DNA of 64,000 bases from Nostocales cyanobacterium HT-58-2 (lineage in GTDB: Bacteria > Cyanobacteriota > Cyanobacteriia > Cyanobacteriales > Nostocaceae), in the NCBI GenBank assembly GCA_002163975.1, contig CP019636.1, positions 248,001-312,000 of the forward strand, read 5' to 3'. Positions 1-8,962 of the stretch are shown piece by piece. The notes below the pieces were generated by a model. It searched no databases and was not told the DNA's origin. It saw nothing but the letters and a program-made list of their open reading frames with translations. Positions within the stretch are counted from its first letter, which is position 1, and every line of letters begins with the position of its first letter. The position numbers were made by a program, and so were the translations under genes.

Positions 1-80
1 CCTCTGATGGCGGCGGTGCTTCTTCCTCCACAGGCGGTGGCGATGATGTAATTGACGCTGATTTCACTGAATCTAAGTAG
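1..80 (+). CDS. dnaK: DnaK C-terminal tail (partial, 5' end outside window)
   Basis: The frame that ends with TAG at 78-80 reads a Gly/Ser-rich stretch followed by DDVIDADFTESK. This is the usual end of bacterial DnaK: a disordered Gly-rich linker and then an acidic EEVD-like tail with the VIDADF signature. Only about 25 codons are inside the window, so the ATPase and substrate-binding domains cannot be seen. Which cyanobacterial dnaK paralogue it is cannot be told. A rho-independent terminator follows at once. Confidence 0.8.
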   Translation, partial: SDGGGASSSTGGGDDVIDADFTESK

Positions 81-90
81 TCATTCGTCT

Positions 91-110
91 GGTGGGCGGT
101 GCCCACCCCA
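91..110. repeat. Short GTGGGC..GCCCAC palindrome
   Basis: GGTGGGC and GCCCACC form a tight hairpin. The same core (GTGGGCAGTGCCCACCC) recurs near 1495-1512 with a half site near 1454, so it is an interspersed palindrome rather than part of a gene. Confidence 0.6.
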
Positions 111-121
111 CTATCAAAATC

Positions 122-156
122 CCCATCCAAAATGATGCTTGGATGGGAATTTTTTT
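122..156 (+). terminator. Rho-independent terminator of dnaK
   Basis: A perfect 9-bp stem, CCCATCCAA at 122-130 and TTGGATGGG at 139-147, with an 8-nt loop, is followed by AA and seven T residues. It lies 42 bp after the dnaK stop. Confidence 0.85.
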
Positions 157-307
157 ATGGAGATAAGGGATAGGAGGGCGCGGACGGAATTTGTACCTCA
201 GGTATGGTGAGTTAGGTCTAACGGTTTACTATATTGGGCTTGTAATGTCAAGATGAATCGTCATTCGATTCAGAACAACCCAGTTATTCATTCAAAACTT
301 ACGGAAA

Positions 308-958
308 ATGCCATACCCACAACCTCCCTGGACACTTCAAGGCTATGCTCTCCAAACTGTGCATCTTATCAATATTGACGGAGTGCGTCACCTGATTCCT
401 TCAGAGTTAGAAATTATTTCTGTATTTCCTGGTAAAACCGTTGGTGGCGTATATTTATCCTATTACGGACATGGGTCTGTACTGGAGTACAGTGAGTTAA
501 TTGTCATTCCTGCCTTTGTGGGTTACAAAGGAACAATCGGTGGTTGGGTTTCCCATATTTATGTAGATAATCCTGATTCGGTAGCGGGTGGTCGAGAGAT
601 TTGGGGACTACCCAAGGAAATGGCGGAGTTCACCTGGGAAAGAGGAGAACGTGTGACTGTTCGCCAAGGAAACCGAATATTGTGTAGTTTTAACTATAAG
701 CAGCAAACCTTTGCATGGCGACAGAAGTTGAGTGGATCTAGCTTTAGTGCAAAGGGTAATGATTTATTGAGATTTTCAGCCGAAGTAGAATCGCGTTTAG
801 GGTTTATTGGTTCTAAGTTAGAAATTCCCGCCGAAAGTCCTTTTTCTGAAATCAGTTTAGGTCAACCTTTCTTAACCGTTCGTGCCGAACAGATGAGTTT
901 GAAAGTTCAGGCGCCGGAAGTTGTGGGGCATAGGACGGTTGAGTATAGTTATCGGTAA
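308..958 (+). CDS. Acetoacetate decarboxylase (ADC) family protein
   Basis: A 216-residue protein with the ADC-superfamily pattern: an N-terminal beta region, then VDNPDSVAGGREIWGLPKE, where the lysine after WGLP sits where the Schiff-base lysine of acetoacetate decarboxylase is found (WGFPK in the classical enzymes). The beta-strand-rich C-terminal half also fits. It is slightly shorter than solvent-producing ADC. Cyanobacterial members have no proven substrate; they may decarboxylate or hydrate a small beta-keto acid, or only bind one. It stands alone between dnaK and an exported protein, with no obvious operon partner. The ATG has a weak GGA ribosome site. Family sure, reaction not. Confidence 0.8.
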   Translation: MPYPQPPWTLQGYALQTVHLINIDGVRHLIPSELEIISVFPGKTVGGVYLSYYGHGSVLEYSELIVIPAFVGYKGTIGGWVSHIYVDNPDSVAGGREIWGLPKEMAEFTWERGERVTVRQGNRILCSFNYKQQTFAWRQKLSGSSFSAKGNDLLRFSAEVESRLGFIGSKLEIPAESPFSEISLGQPFLTVRAEQMSLKVQAPEVVGHRTVEYSYR

Positions 959-1581
959 AATTGCTTGCTGTCTAACTATTTTTGACAAAACAATACAAGA
1001 TTCAAAGTTCAAAATTTAAACAATACTTAAAAACTTGAGTTGTGGGATACAAGCCCATTTAAAAAAATGTATTTCTCATGCTTACGCGTTGAGAAATACG
1101 GCGTCCTTTTCCAAGCCCACGGATTTCTCTGTAGGTTTCAATTTTGAGTTTTGAATTGATAATTTTGAATGTTTGAGAAGCGAGTGACGGTGGTTATCGA
1201 GTCGGAGAATAACGATTGAGAACGTTATTCGCATCGGACTTCTTTAACCATCTCATATCAATTTGAAAAAGAATACAACGTATAGATAAGACCCCTCTCC
1301 TACCCCTTTTAAGGGTAGGTTTTATCAATTTTGCGTTTTGATCTACAGAGGGACGCAGAGCTGTCGTAGCAACTGGAATCGTTGCTACACAGGATAATAA
1401 CTACAACTAACTCACATCTTGTACCAGTTGCGTTATTGCAATTTTTGTAAGGTGGGCACTGCTTAGAGTTTGTTCAAAACCTTATTTTTACGTTGTGGGC
1501 AGTGCCCACCCTACGGTTATTGAGAATGGTGCAGGATCTCAACTAAACAACATTAGAAAGTTTTATTAATCCAAATTTTAG
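959..1581. other. Intergenic region with repeat debris
   Basis: About 620 bp with no convincing gene. It holds low-complexity text of the kind common between cyanobacterial genes (reiterated AATTTTGAATTTTGAA-like words at 1140-1165), an inverted pair around 1308-1320, and a GTGGGC..GCCCAC palindrome near 1495-1512. Confidence 0.6.
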
Positions 1582-1599
1582 TTAACTGTCTTAACTGTC
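1582..1599 (+). promoter_or_regulatory. Tandem TTAACTGTC motif upstream of the exported thioredoxin-fold gene
   Basis: Two perfect head-to-tail 9-mers TTAACTGTC lie about 65-83 bp before the ATG at 1665. The same pair occurs twice, in the same orientation relative to the gene, upstream of the TerB-like gene (4634-4682). Direct repeats of this size are typical of response-regulator sites, but the binder is unknown. Confidence 0.45.
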
Positions 1600-1664
1600 C
1601 TTGCATCTCTATTTTTAATCCGTGCTAACTTCTTTTACGGATTCGTACTTACGCTATAGAAATC

Positions 1665-2114
1665 ATGAAAAATATCAGCAAAATTGCACGCCGACTCATG
1701 TTGGTGTTTATGGCATTTGTTGCAAGCAGCATGATGTTCTTGTCATCTCCTGCGGTTGCTGCGACTTCATCAGTAACACTTCTGACTCCAGATAATTTTG
1801 AAACCGAAGTGGTGAAGTCTGACAAGCCTGTGGTTGTGGTTCTAGCATCTATTCCTACACTTGAAGGCTATAATACATCTCTAGAAAAGTTAAAGTCAGA
1901 TGCAGAAAACTATTTTGGTGACAAGTACAAAGTTGTTGTTGGCAAAGCTGAAGAAAACGCAGATAATTATCAACTCTTTGTTCCCAGTCCATTAATATAT
2001 CCACCTTTGTCAACCATTATTGGTTTAAAAAATGGTCAAAGAGTAACTGGTGCTGTTTTCCGTCCGGGTAACTCTACAAGTGCATTTGAATATGTAAAAG
2101 GTCAGTTGGGCTAA
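1665..2114 (+). CDS. Exported thioredoxin-fold protein lacking CxxC
   Basis: 149 residues. Residues 1-33 form a Sec signal peptide (basic start KNISKIARR, hydrophobic core, AVA-A cleavage site). The rest matches a thioredoxin-like fold: TLLTPDNFETEVVKSDKPVVVVLAS is the beta1-alpha1-beta3 entry, and GLKNGQRVTGAVF matches the usual strand and turn before the last helix. The active-site CxxC is replaced (SIPTLEG), so it should not be a disulfide reductase; a chaperone or assembly role in periplasm or lumen is possible. It is one gene, with tandem TTAACTGTC motifs upstream and a terminator downstream. Several such short exported proteins occur in cyanobacteria without a known job. Confidence 0.7.
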   Translation: MKNISKIARRLMLVFMAFVASSMMFLSSPAVAATSSVTLLTPDNFETEVVKSDKPVVVVLASIPTLEGYNTSLEKLKSDAENYFGDKYKVVVGKAEENADNYQLFVPSPLIYPPLSTIIGLKNGQRVTGAVFRPGNSTSAFEYVKGQLG

Positions 2115-2158
2115 GTTTCTCTAAGTTTCTCAACTAATACCATAACGCTATCAAAACA

Positions 2159-2200
2159 CACTGGGTGATTAGTAATCGTCCCAGTGCTTTCTGTTTATTT
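2159..2200 (+). terminator. Terminator after the exported thioredoxin-fold gene
   Basis: CACTGGG (2159-2165) pairs with CCCAGTG (2180-2186), with an inner GATT/AATC stem, followed by CTTTCTGTTTATTTTG. It lies 45 bp after the stop codon. Confidence 0.65.
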
Positions 2201-2442
2201 TGTCTTTGTAGTATTTACTTGTTCTAGTTGAGGTGCTTGCATACTTTGTAAATACGGACTCACCACGACGCCCAACATCACCCTTACGCACAACCCTAAC
2301 TTTGACAAAAAAAGGGGTGAAAAACAAGTAAGTAACATTCAAGTTCACAATGCGGAACTTGTAAACTGAGAACGAATAAGGGAATCACTAGGCGGTAGTG
2401 GCGCAGTAGAAGAATTTTAAAATCTTCGTAATAAACCGAAAA
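2187..2442. other. Intergenic region, no gene seen
   Basis: About 250 bp between convergent genes. No ORF with a ribosome site, no RNA fold that I recognise. Confidence 0.5.
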
Positions 2443-3672
2443 CTAAATCATGACAGTTTGAATATCTTTATCACCTCTTGCGGAACAGTTGATGATAACG
2501 CAAGGGCTATTATCTAATTGAGGACACAGAGTTTCTAAATAGGCGATCGCATGAGCTGTTTCTAAAGCTGGGATAATGCCTTCTAATTGCGAAAGTCTTT
2601 GAAATGCCTTTAGTGCCTGCTTATTGGTCACGCTGTAATATTCAGCCCGACCAATATCCTTCAAATAACTATGCTCTGGTCCTACGCCAGGATAGTCTAA
2701 TCCGGCACTTATCGAATGCGTTTCGACTACCTGACCATCATCATTTTGTAGTAGATAGCTCATGGCACCGTGTAAAATTCCAACTTTTCCTCGCGCTAAA
2801 GTTGCTGCGTGTTTTTTCATATCTATACCTTCACCTGCGGATTCCACGCCAATCAAGCGTACAGAAGGTTCGTTTACAAACTCATGGAACAATCCGATTG
2901 CATTGGAACCTCTACCTACACAAGCCAGAAGGATATCTGGTAATCCTCCCAATTTTTCTTGACATTGAGTGCGAGTTTCTTTGCCAATTACCGCTTGAAA
3001 ATCTCTTGCCATTGTGGGGTAGGGATGAGGTCCAATAACAGAACCCATGATGTAATGAGTTGTTTCTATGTTTGTCACACAATCCCGAATTGCCTCTGAA
3101 GTTGCTTCTTTAAGGGTTCCCATTCCTGCTTCCACTACACGAACTTCTGCCCCCATCAACTTCATCTGAAACAAGTTTAGGGATTGGTGTTCCATATCAT
3201 GGCTACCCATGTAAATCACACATTGCAAACCAAATCGCGCACACAAGCTTGCAGTAGCAACTCCATGTTGCCCTGCACCAGTTTCTGCAATAATTCGCTG
3301 TTTACCCATCCGTTTTGCTAGTAGAACCTGGGCTAAAGCATTGTTAATTTTATGAGCGCCTGTATGATTTAAATCTTCACGCTTTAAATAAATTTGCGCC
3401 CCCGTGCCATCTGGTCGGGCATAGTGCCTTGTGAGGCGTTCGGCAAAATACAAGGGGCTGGGTCTTCCCACGTAGTCCTGCAATAAATCTTGTAGTTCAG
3501 CTTGGAAACTCGGCTCTTTACGATATTGATAAAACGCGGTTTCCAACTCACTTAATGCCGACATTAAGGTTTCAGGGACGTACTGACCACCAAACTGTCC
3601 AAACCGGCCCAAAGAATTATGTTGAGTAGTAGCTGAGGAATTGACATTTTTGATATCCGAAGTGCTTGCCAC
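2443..3672 (-). CDS. trpB: Tryptophan synthase beta chain
   Basis: 409 residues, the normal TrpB1 length. It catalyses condensation of indole with L-serine using PLP, in the cytosol with TrpA. Visible signatures are [15 protein letters not shown] near the N terminus, the PLP-lysine segment [28 protein letters not shown], the phosphate-binding [11 protein letters not shown] (a variant of GGGSNA), and the C-terminal [11 protein letters not shown]. The 20-residue N-terminal extension rich in Ser/Thr/Asn is variable in cyanobacteria, so the start could be shorter. No other trp gene is near; trp genes are usually scattered in cyanobacteria. Confidence 0.97.
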   Translation of the reverse strand: MASTSDIKNVNSSATTQHNSLGRFGQFGGQYVPETLMSALSELETAFYQYRKEPSFQAELQDLLQDYVGRPSPLYFAERLTRHYARPDGTGAQIYLKREDLNHTGAHKINNALAQVLLAKRMGKQRIIAETGAGQHGVATASLCARFGLQCVIYMGSHDMEHQSLNLFQMKLMGAEVRVVEAGMGTLKEATSEAIRDCVTNIETTHYIMGSVIGPHPYPTMARDFQAVIGKETRTQCQEKLGGLPDILLACVGRGSNAIGLFHEFVNEPSVRLIGVESAGEGIDMKKHAATLARGKVGILHGAMSYLLQNDDGQVVETHSISAGLDYPGVGPEHSYLKDIGRAEYYSVTNKQALKAFQRLSQLEGIIPALETAHAIAYLETLCPQLDNSPCVIINCSARGDKDIQTVMI

Positions 3673-4061
3673 TGGTCAAAACCTTTTAGATAACTGTGAC
3701 GAACTGCAAATATCAACTCCAAAACTGCAATCAAAGCAATAGGTAAAACCATTAAAATCGAAGGCTTGGCAAAATCCAATGCTTGGGTGACTTTGCCTAA
3801 CGTTCAGCCCAAATTATCAGATTTAATATTAGGCGTTGCAAAATCATGGAATAATTTAGCGCAATTTGAACGACTTTTCAAAGCATTCAATCACCAAACC
3901 ATGCCATATTTATACAACGCCCAAAATTGTCACCCCGACACACTTTGCTTTAATTCAAAGTTATGACTTCTAAATCTTCTTAATTTTTTAAGAAGCAAAT
4001 AAGCAAATTTTGAATTTTTTAGCGTTGGGGTTGAATATAGTTACTTGAAATATGTAGATTA
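3673..4061. other. Intergenic region upstream of trpB
   Basis: About 390 bp, AT-rich. It must hold the trpB promoter. Two short ORFs cross it but have no ribosome site and no recognisable product. Confidence 0.5.
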
Positions 4062-4544
4062 CTAATAGGGGCTTTTCTCCGGATATAGCAGCTTAATACG
4101 CTTTTGCCGTAATGCTAATTCTTCTTGGTGTAGCTGATCTAACTGCTCTACTATCTCTTCTTTTACCCCTATAATAGAAGCCATTTCCCGAATTTTTTTC
4201 TTTTCCTGTTCATGAATTTCTCCATCAGCAGCAGAAGCCCTAATTGCTGTGAGAAGCAAATCTCTTTGTGCTATGGACACTTGAGGAGAGCGAGCAATGA
4301 CCTCTTCTAAATCTTCATCAGCCTCGTATGCTTTTAGCTCTTCAATTACCCAGTCTGCTACTCCCCAGGATGCACAGAATCCAATAGCCCAGTCCTTTTC
4401 TTCGCTTGAGAGAACTCCATCTCCTTTAGCGCAACATAAAACTGATTTCATATAAATGCAACAATCTTCATCTGTAGGGATCTCGTTAAAGCCAAAGAAC
4501 CAATTAAATATCCAAGATTGACCAAGCTTTTTGATGTCAGACAT
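4062..4544 (-). CDS. TerB-like (tellurite-resistance fold) helical protein
   Basis: 160 residues, all helical. Two TerB-type acidic metal-binding turns are visible: AKGDGVLSSEEK around residue 39 and AADGEIHEQEKKK around residue 109, each giving the D-G-x-[IVL]-x-x-x-E pattern of the TerB superfamily. Such proteins are thought to bind metal ions at membrane or stress-linked complexes; none of the partners (TerC, TerD) is nearby. The ATG follows AAGGGAAAA, a good ribosome site. Upstream lie two pairs of GACAGTTAA 9-mers that may be an operator. Confidence 0.7.
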   Translation of the reverse strand: MSDIKKLGQSWIFNWFFGFNEIPTDEDCCIYMKSVLCCAKGDGVLSSEEKDWAIGFCASWGVADWVIEELKAYEADEDLEEVIARSPQVSIAQRDLLLTAIRASAADGEIHEQEKKKIREMASIIGVKEEIVEQLDQLHQEELALRQKRIKLLYPEKSPY

Positions 4545-4633
4545 GATTTTCCCTTGTATTTACTAATTTTTGTACGTTTATTTCAGTGTGAAATTATGCT
4601 GAAATATTCTCAGTAATAGAGCAAAAATACAAG

Positions 4634-4682
4634 GACAGTTAAGACAGTTAAGAAATAATTTTTAGACAGTTAAGACAGTTAA
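4634..4682 (-). promoter_or_regulatory. Four TTAACTGTC 9-mers in two tandem pairs upstream of terB-like gene
   Basis: On the plus strand GACAGTTAA is found at 4634-4642, 4643-4651, 4665-4673 and 4674-4682. The pairs are spaced 31 bp apart, about three helical turns, so both would face one side of the DNA. Relative to the downstream gene the orientation is the same as at 1582-1599. Confidence 0.5.
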
Positions 4683-4699
4683 CAAAAAATGTCTTAAGG

Positions 4700-5018
4700 T
4701 GCAAATATTTTCTAGCTAATTGCTTGATATTAAATATCTATTAACCAACTATTCAAAATAATTATCTAGATATCAAGTCCAGTTGGTTAGATTGGTAAAT
4801 GCGAACCTAACCAATACTTCTCGGTTAAGGACAAAAACAAGATGTTGTTGACCAAAAAGTTGGTTCAGAAAAACTAGTGCAGATCAAAAGCAGCACGCTG
4901 CGCGAACGCTGATCGCAAGGACGCACCGGAGAGCGATCGCGCTTGCTGGTCCTGTTGCCAAGCCATCGCCTACGGCTGGCGCTTTGCGCGATCGCGGCAC
5001 GTACCACTGCCAGCCAAA
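4700..5018. repeat. Intergenic region ending in HIP1-rich repeat
   Basis: 4880-5010 is a mosaic of HIP1-type GCGATCGC octamers and short palindromes such as GCTTGCTGG and CCTACGGCTGG, of the type spread between genes in Nostocales. An ORF on the minus strand here is only a by-product of the repeat. Confidence 0.55.
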
Positions 5019-5657
5019 TCATTGTTGCATGGCGGGTAGTTCGCTAAAAGAAATTACATATTGCTCTCCAATGTTGCGTTCCAAAATTTTAATTGCCGCC
5101 TCATGATATTCCTGCCCACCGCTAGAAGCACAGCCATCTGATACTACGAACGTCTCAAATTCAGCATCAAATAGCCCTAAAGCTGTAGCCATTACACAAG
5201 CGTCTGTATCAACCCCACATACTGCGACTGTAGTAATACCGTCATTTCGCAGGACTTGGAGCAGGGCACGTGACACCGGAGAATATGAAGGCTTATCAAA
5301 CGTCTTGCTGACAACCGGGCTTAAGGTTGTAGAAAGTTCCGTTTCCTGTCCGGATACCATTTCGTTCCAGTTGAGTTGACGTGAGAAGTTAGGATTGCGG
5401 TTAAAAAAGCGAGTTGCCCAAACCTGATGAAATTGACTCGCATAATTAACCACCTTTGGCACAACCGCTTGACATTCAGGTGTGGTCAAAAAGCCATTTT
5501 GTAAATCTACCGCTAACAAAATCCCTTTACGTTGGCTTGATGGAGTAAAGTGCGCCTGCGCTTTCTTGCCACTGCCAAGTTGGACGGCTGCTAATGTTCC
5601 TGCCAAGGTGATGCCACTGTGAAGAATAGCTCTTCTATTGATTCTATTTTCTAACAT
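5019..5657 (-). CDS. Tat-exported isochorismatase-like cysteine hydrolase
   Basis: 212 residues. The N terminus NRINRRAILHSGITLAGTL has a twin arginine, followed by a weakly hydrophobic segment and a KAQAHF cleavage region: a likely Tat signal. The mature part is an isochorismatase-like hydrolase. The catalytic triad can be placed as Asp in LLAVDLQNGF, Lys in VVSKTFDKPSYS, and Cys in CGVDTDACVMATA. Family members hydrolyse amide or vinyl-ether bonds (nicotinamide, isochorismate, N-carbamoyl compounds); the substrate is open. Export is unusual for this mostly cytosolic family. The gene stands alone. Confidence 0.82.
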   Translation of the reverse strand: MLENRINRRAILHSGITLAGTLAAVQLGSGKKAQAHFTPSSQRKGILLAVDLQNGFLTTPECQAVVPKVVNYASQFHQVWATRFFNRNPNFSRQLNWNEMVSGQETELSTTLSPVVSKTFDKPSYSPVSRALLQVLRNDGITTVAVCGVDTDACVMATALGLFDAEFETFVVSDGCASSGGQEYHEAAIKILERNIGEQYVISFSELPAMQQ

Positions 5658-5980
5658 AGTGTTTATTTGCTATTCACCTGATATGGAATAGTTGAAGTTT
5701 TTTGGACTTATGCGTTTCTTCTCTTTCCACATCTGATGAACAGAACGGCTTCCCAGCTTCACCGCCACCGCACCATTGCTAAGAGGAGGGTGCCGTCAGG
5801 CGAGTGGGGTATCCATCGCAAACATTTTTTGAATCGGTATCACTCATCAATGCCGTCGCAAATAGTGCGATCGCTCGTAAGCACATTGAGGCGCGATGAT
5901 CGCTCTATTTCACTTGCGGGTTATTTTTCAAATAATCATGCGCCTAAAAGGAATTTTCATAACAGGGAACCATAGAACTA
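5658..5980. other. Intergenic region, no gene seen
   Basis: Contains several HIP1-like octamers. The ORF that crosses it on the plus strand is Arg/His-rich and repeat-driven, so not called. Confidence 0.5.
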
Positions 5981-6013
5981 ACAAACCCAGTTTTGGTTAA
6001 AAACCAGGTTTGT
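5981..6013 (-). terminator. Putative terminator of cnfR
   Basis: ACAAACC (5981-5987) pairs with GGTTTGT (6007-6013), with an inner TTTT/AAAA part. It sits 9 bp past the stop of the minus-strand cnfR gene; the T-run is short. Confidence 0.5.
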
Positions 6014-6021
6014 GGAGTATT

Positions 6022-7611
6022 TCAGGCTATACCTAGTACTTTCCGTAGCACTGCTTGGTCTTCTAATTTGGCTTTGAGGCGACCGTTTTCCAAATCTCGA
6101 ATCCAGCTTTGACTTTTCCCTGCAAGCTTTGCCAATTCTCTTTGCGAAAGATTCAGATTTTTTCTAGCCTGCAAAATCTGTTCGCCTAGCAGATACCCCG
6201 CTGTGGTTTTGGATTTTGTTCTGTTTTTTGGCGATCGCTGCTTTTTTTCAGATTCACTTGTCTGTTGGTCCCATTCTGGAGGTAGTGTAAATGATAAAAT
6301 CCGGGCGTTCATGAGCATATTCCACTTGCCACGGGGACCTGCATCTGTTAGGCGTGTTTTTCCGGTGGCGTCTTTGATCCAAAAGTCTAAAGCATCATCT
6401 GGATCTTCAGGCAGATTAACCAATTTCGCCCACAACGGTTGAATCGCTGGTGGATACGTCACTGGGTCGAACATCGGTTTCATGCCATAGTGGTTGAGAA
6501 TTTCCAAATCATTTTCAAAGGTTCGCAGCAGTCGCTTGCGTTCCTCTCGTTGTCTGCATGCAAGGTTGACTTTCTCTTCACCGTAAGCAACACGCAGTAA
6601 GGTGGGAACTGTAATGCGTTGCTCTTTACCCATTTTGGTTTTAAATAGCAACCATACCATCAGTCGCGCAGCGCCCTCGTGTTGCTGCCAAATACTCATA
6701 ACAGTTGTTAACAAAGATTTAGGCAAACTACCGTATTGATAAAATGTGCTTCGCTCCTTACATCCTTGTTTGTTTAAGAAATATTGTGCCCATACACCTG
6801 CTCTGACTTTAAAGGTAAGTCCAATGAGATATTTGCACCCAAGATCATCTTCTTGAAAGTGGTGCTGAAGGTCTACTAAGTGCCACAGGCGGCTTCCTTC
6901 CACTGAAAATCCCTTGACTCGACCTTGCTGAGGCCAATTAATAGAGGTTATCAGCGAGCAAGTTTGCAGTACCAAGTTTTTCATTAAAGCCAACTTGGCA
7001 GTTTTGCTCAGGTCTTTGCGTTTCTCTAGCCCCAAATATTTCTCAATTTGGCGATCGTCAACGGTAAACTCTTGTTTCCAAGGCTGGTCTAAAGCTGTCG
7101 CATGAGCAGCAAAAATCAAATGTATACAAGTCGCCCTGATATCAAGTGTGTCAATGATTCCTAATTCTGTTGCTAGTTCGCTTCCATTGCTTGGTTTTGT
7201 GATGTGAAATGCGATCGCCCCTCGCCCTTGGTTGACTTGTCGGCGATAACACACCTTTCCGTATTCATCAATTTCCCAAGGTAGTGAGGTTCTCTGTGAC
7301 AAGACATTGCAAGCCTCCCAGATCACAATTGCTGATGCAAATGGATTGCTTCTACCGTTAGCAAATAAATCTGAACTGGTGGCATCTCTTATATCAACTT
7401 TACATCTCCCCCTTTTCGCTTGCATGGGAATGGGCGAATGAGTGGGACAAGCGACAACACATTGAGGTTCGGCGTAATAACCTTCGCAATTGTTACAAAG
7501 ACTTGGGTCGATCCAATATTCATTGTTCTCTAATTTGATGGCACCAGTAGGACATTGGGGACGGCAGTTGTCACATCCAACGCAACTGTTGTTAGGAATT
7601 GTATAAGGCAT
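6022..7611 (-). CDS. cnfR: CnfR/PatB-type ferredoxin-HTH activator of nitrogen-fixation genes
   Basis: 529 residues when started at the ATG before PYTIPNNS; a 36-codon upstream extension is open but not conserved-looking, and GAAGAAG precedes this ATG. The N terminus holds two 4Fe-4S ferredoxin motifs: CVGCDNCRPQCP (residues about 12-23) and CNNCEGYYAEPQCVVACP. The middle 300 residues are unlike other families. The C terminus (ARKNLNLSQRELAKLAGKSQSWIRDLENG) is an XRE-type helix-turn-helix. This layout is that of CnfR, called PatB in Anabaena, which activates nif transcription when oxygen is low, the clusters probably sensing oxygen. The divergent fdxB next door supports the call. In heterocyst formers it acts in the heterocyst. 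Confidence 0.93.
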   Translation of the reverse strand: MPYTIPNNSCVGCDNCRPQCPTGAIKLENNEYWIDPSLCNNCEGYYAEPQCVVACPTHSPIPMQAKRGRCKVDIRDATSSDLFANGRSNPFASAIVIWEACNVLSQRTSLPWEIDEYGKVCYRRQVNQGRGAIAFHITKPSNGSELATELGIIDTLDIRATCIHLIFAAHATALDQPWKQEFTVDDRQIEKYLGLEKRKDLSKTAKLALMKNLVLQTCSLITSINWPQQGRVKGFSVEGSRLWHLVDLQHHFQEDDLGCKYLIGLTFKVRAGVWAQYFLNKQGCKERSTFYQYGSLPKSLLTTVMSIWQQHEGAARLMVWLLFKTKMGKEQRITVPTLLRVAYGEEKVNLACRQREERKRLLRTFENDLEILNHYGMKPMFDPVTYPPAIQPLWAKLVNLPEDPDDALDFWIKDATGKTRLTDAGPRGKWNMLMNARILSFTLPPEWDQQTSESEKKQRSPKNRTKSKTTAGYLLGEQILQARKNLNLSQRELAKLAGKSQSWIRDLENGRLKAKLEDQAVLRKVLGIA

Positions 7612-8668
7612 AAGGCTTCTTCCCACTTTAATCGTTGAGATGTCTGGCTCAAGTCTCCCCTGGATGTGTCCTCTTGATTTATGACTCACTACCACATCAT
7701 GTTTACGGGCAATAATCAATGTTGCTCACCGTACTACTTAACCACATCCTTGATTCGGACCGCGCATCCAATTGGAAGCTATTTAAGGCTTGGAACCCGA
7801 GCCTAATTTTTAGGATTTCTTACTCTTTAACATTTCATAAAAATTTACATAAATTTGTTACTAATGAGCGAAACATGGTTTTGTAGGCATTATCTCTAAT
7901 AGGTAATTCAATAACATTTTGAAAGCTCTTCAAAGATTTATTCAAGTGTTATTGGTGAACTAAGAACAATATTATTATTACTAAAAATAAAACTTGTTAC
8001 TGTTATTAATAATTAATTAATAATTTAATTCTGTCATTTGTTTTACATTTTTGAAAAGTCATTCGATTTTCTGACTTAGAATTGAAAAATAATGAGGAGT
8101 CAAATACAGTGTATAAAAAAGTAGTATTTATCTTTGCCCCACTCATATCTCATCTTATTTATCTTGCAAAAAGGATATAAACACACAATATATCTAAGAT
8201 ATAGAATGATAAATTTTATACTTTTTTTGTATGATTTATCTAGAGTTTTTTTTGAAAAAAACTCTCATTATTTATAAATATTTCACTGCAAATTCTAAAG
8301 ATTATAATCATTTTGGTATGTCCATTAAGAAGTGAAACCTATGTTTACTCTCTTAACCTTTAGGTCAAACTACTTAACAGTGACATCATCAGAAAGCCTT
8401 TTTCTTCAAAATTGTGAGTTTTGTAGATCCGCTCATGCAACTGAATATTGCATCTTCTTATTTTGTTATCTAGTTACTACTAAAAACTATTGGCAAATAA
8501 TCGCATTAAAAAGTTGACATACAACAATAAACGGAGGATTTGTTGATAAGTCATCAAATTTTGATTCCAATAAAAATCATGGTAGAACCATAAAAAAACG
8601 GAATTTTAATTATGTTAAGATAAGCATACAAGTCAAACAGATGTGTAAAGATAGCAGAAGGTAAATTC
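7612..8668. promoter_or_regulatory. Long AT-rich divergent control region between cnfR and fdxB
   Basis: About 1050 bp, very AT-rich, with no supported ORF. It must carry promoters for both genes, and as fdxB is a nif-type gene a CnfR binding site is expected in the right half. I could not identify one by eye. The fdxB ATG is preceded by AGAAGG. Confidence 0.5.
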
Positions 8669-8962
8669 ATGGCTACGCTAACAGGATTAACATTTGGTGG
8701 TAAAACTTGGACACCTAAATTCGTTGAGGAAATTGACCAGGACAAATGCATCGGATGTGGCAGATGCTTTAAAATCTGTGGACATAATGTGCTGGTATTA
8801 AAAGCAATGAACGAAGAAGGTGAATTCGTCGAAGATGAAGATGATGATGAAATCGAAAAGAAAGTGATGACAATTGCTAACAAAGAAAATTGTGTAGGTT
8901 GTGAGGCTTGTGCAAGAATTTGCTCAAAAAACTGCTACACTCACGCTGCATTAGAGAACTAG
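8669..8962 (+). CDS. fdxB: Nif-specific ferredoxin III (FdxB)
   Basis: 97 residues with two 4Fe-4S binding motifs, [12 protein letters not shown] (about residue 29) and [15 protein letters not shown] (about residue 77), separated by a very acidic insert ([11 protein letters not shown]). The start [18 protein letters not shown] is that of ferredoxin III of the nif clusters. It is a small soluble electron carrier thought to serve nitrogenase or FeMo-cofactor assembly. AGAAGG lies 8 nt before the ATG. The place opposite cnfR and ahead of a second coxBAC set suggests heterocyst expression. Confidence 0.92.
   Translation: MATLTGLTFGGKTWTPKFVEEIDQDKCIGCGRCFKICGHNVLVLKAMNEEGEFVEDEDDDEIEKKVMTIANKENCVGCEACARICSKNCYTHAALEN

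Noticed and set aside
1582..1599. Pho box for the TTAACTGTC repeats
   Set aside because: Cyanobacterial Pho boxes repeat at about 11 bp with a CTTAACCT-like core; here the period is 9 bp.
3564..3779. 71-codon minus-strand ORF with a hydrophobic start overlapping trpB
   Set aside because: Most of it is trpB in another frame and there is no ribosome site.
4825..5022. 65-codon minus-strand ORF
   Set aside because: Arises from HIP1-rich repeat text; Arg/Ser-rich and without family likeness.
8332..8517. 61-codon ORF in the cnfR-fdxB gap
   Set aside because: No ribosome site and AT-driven composition; the ORF gives no recognisable protein.
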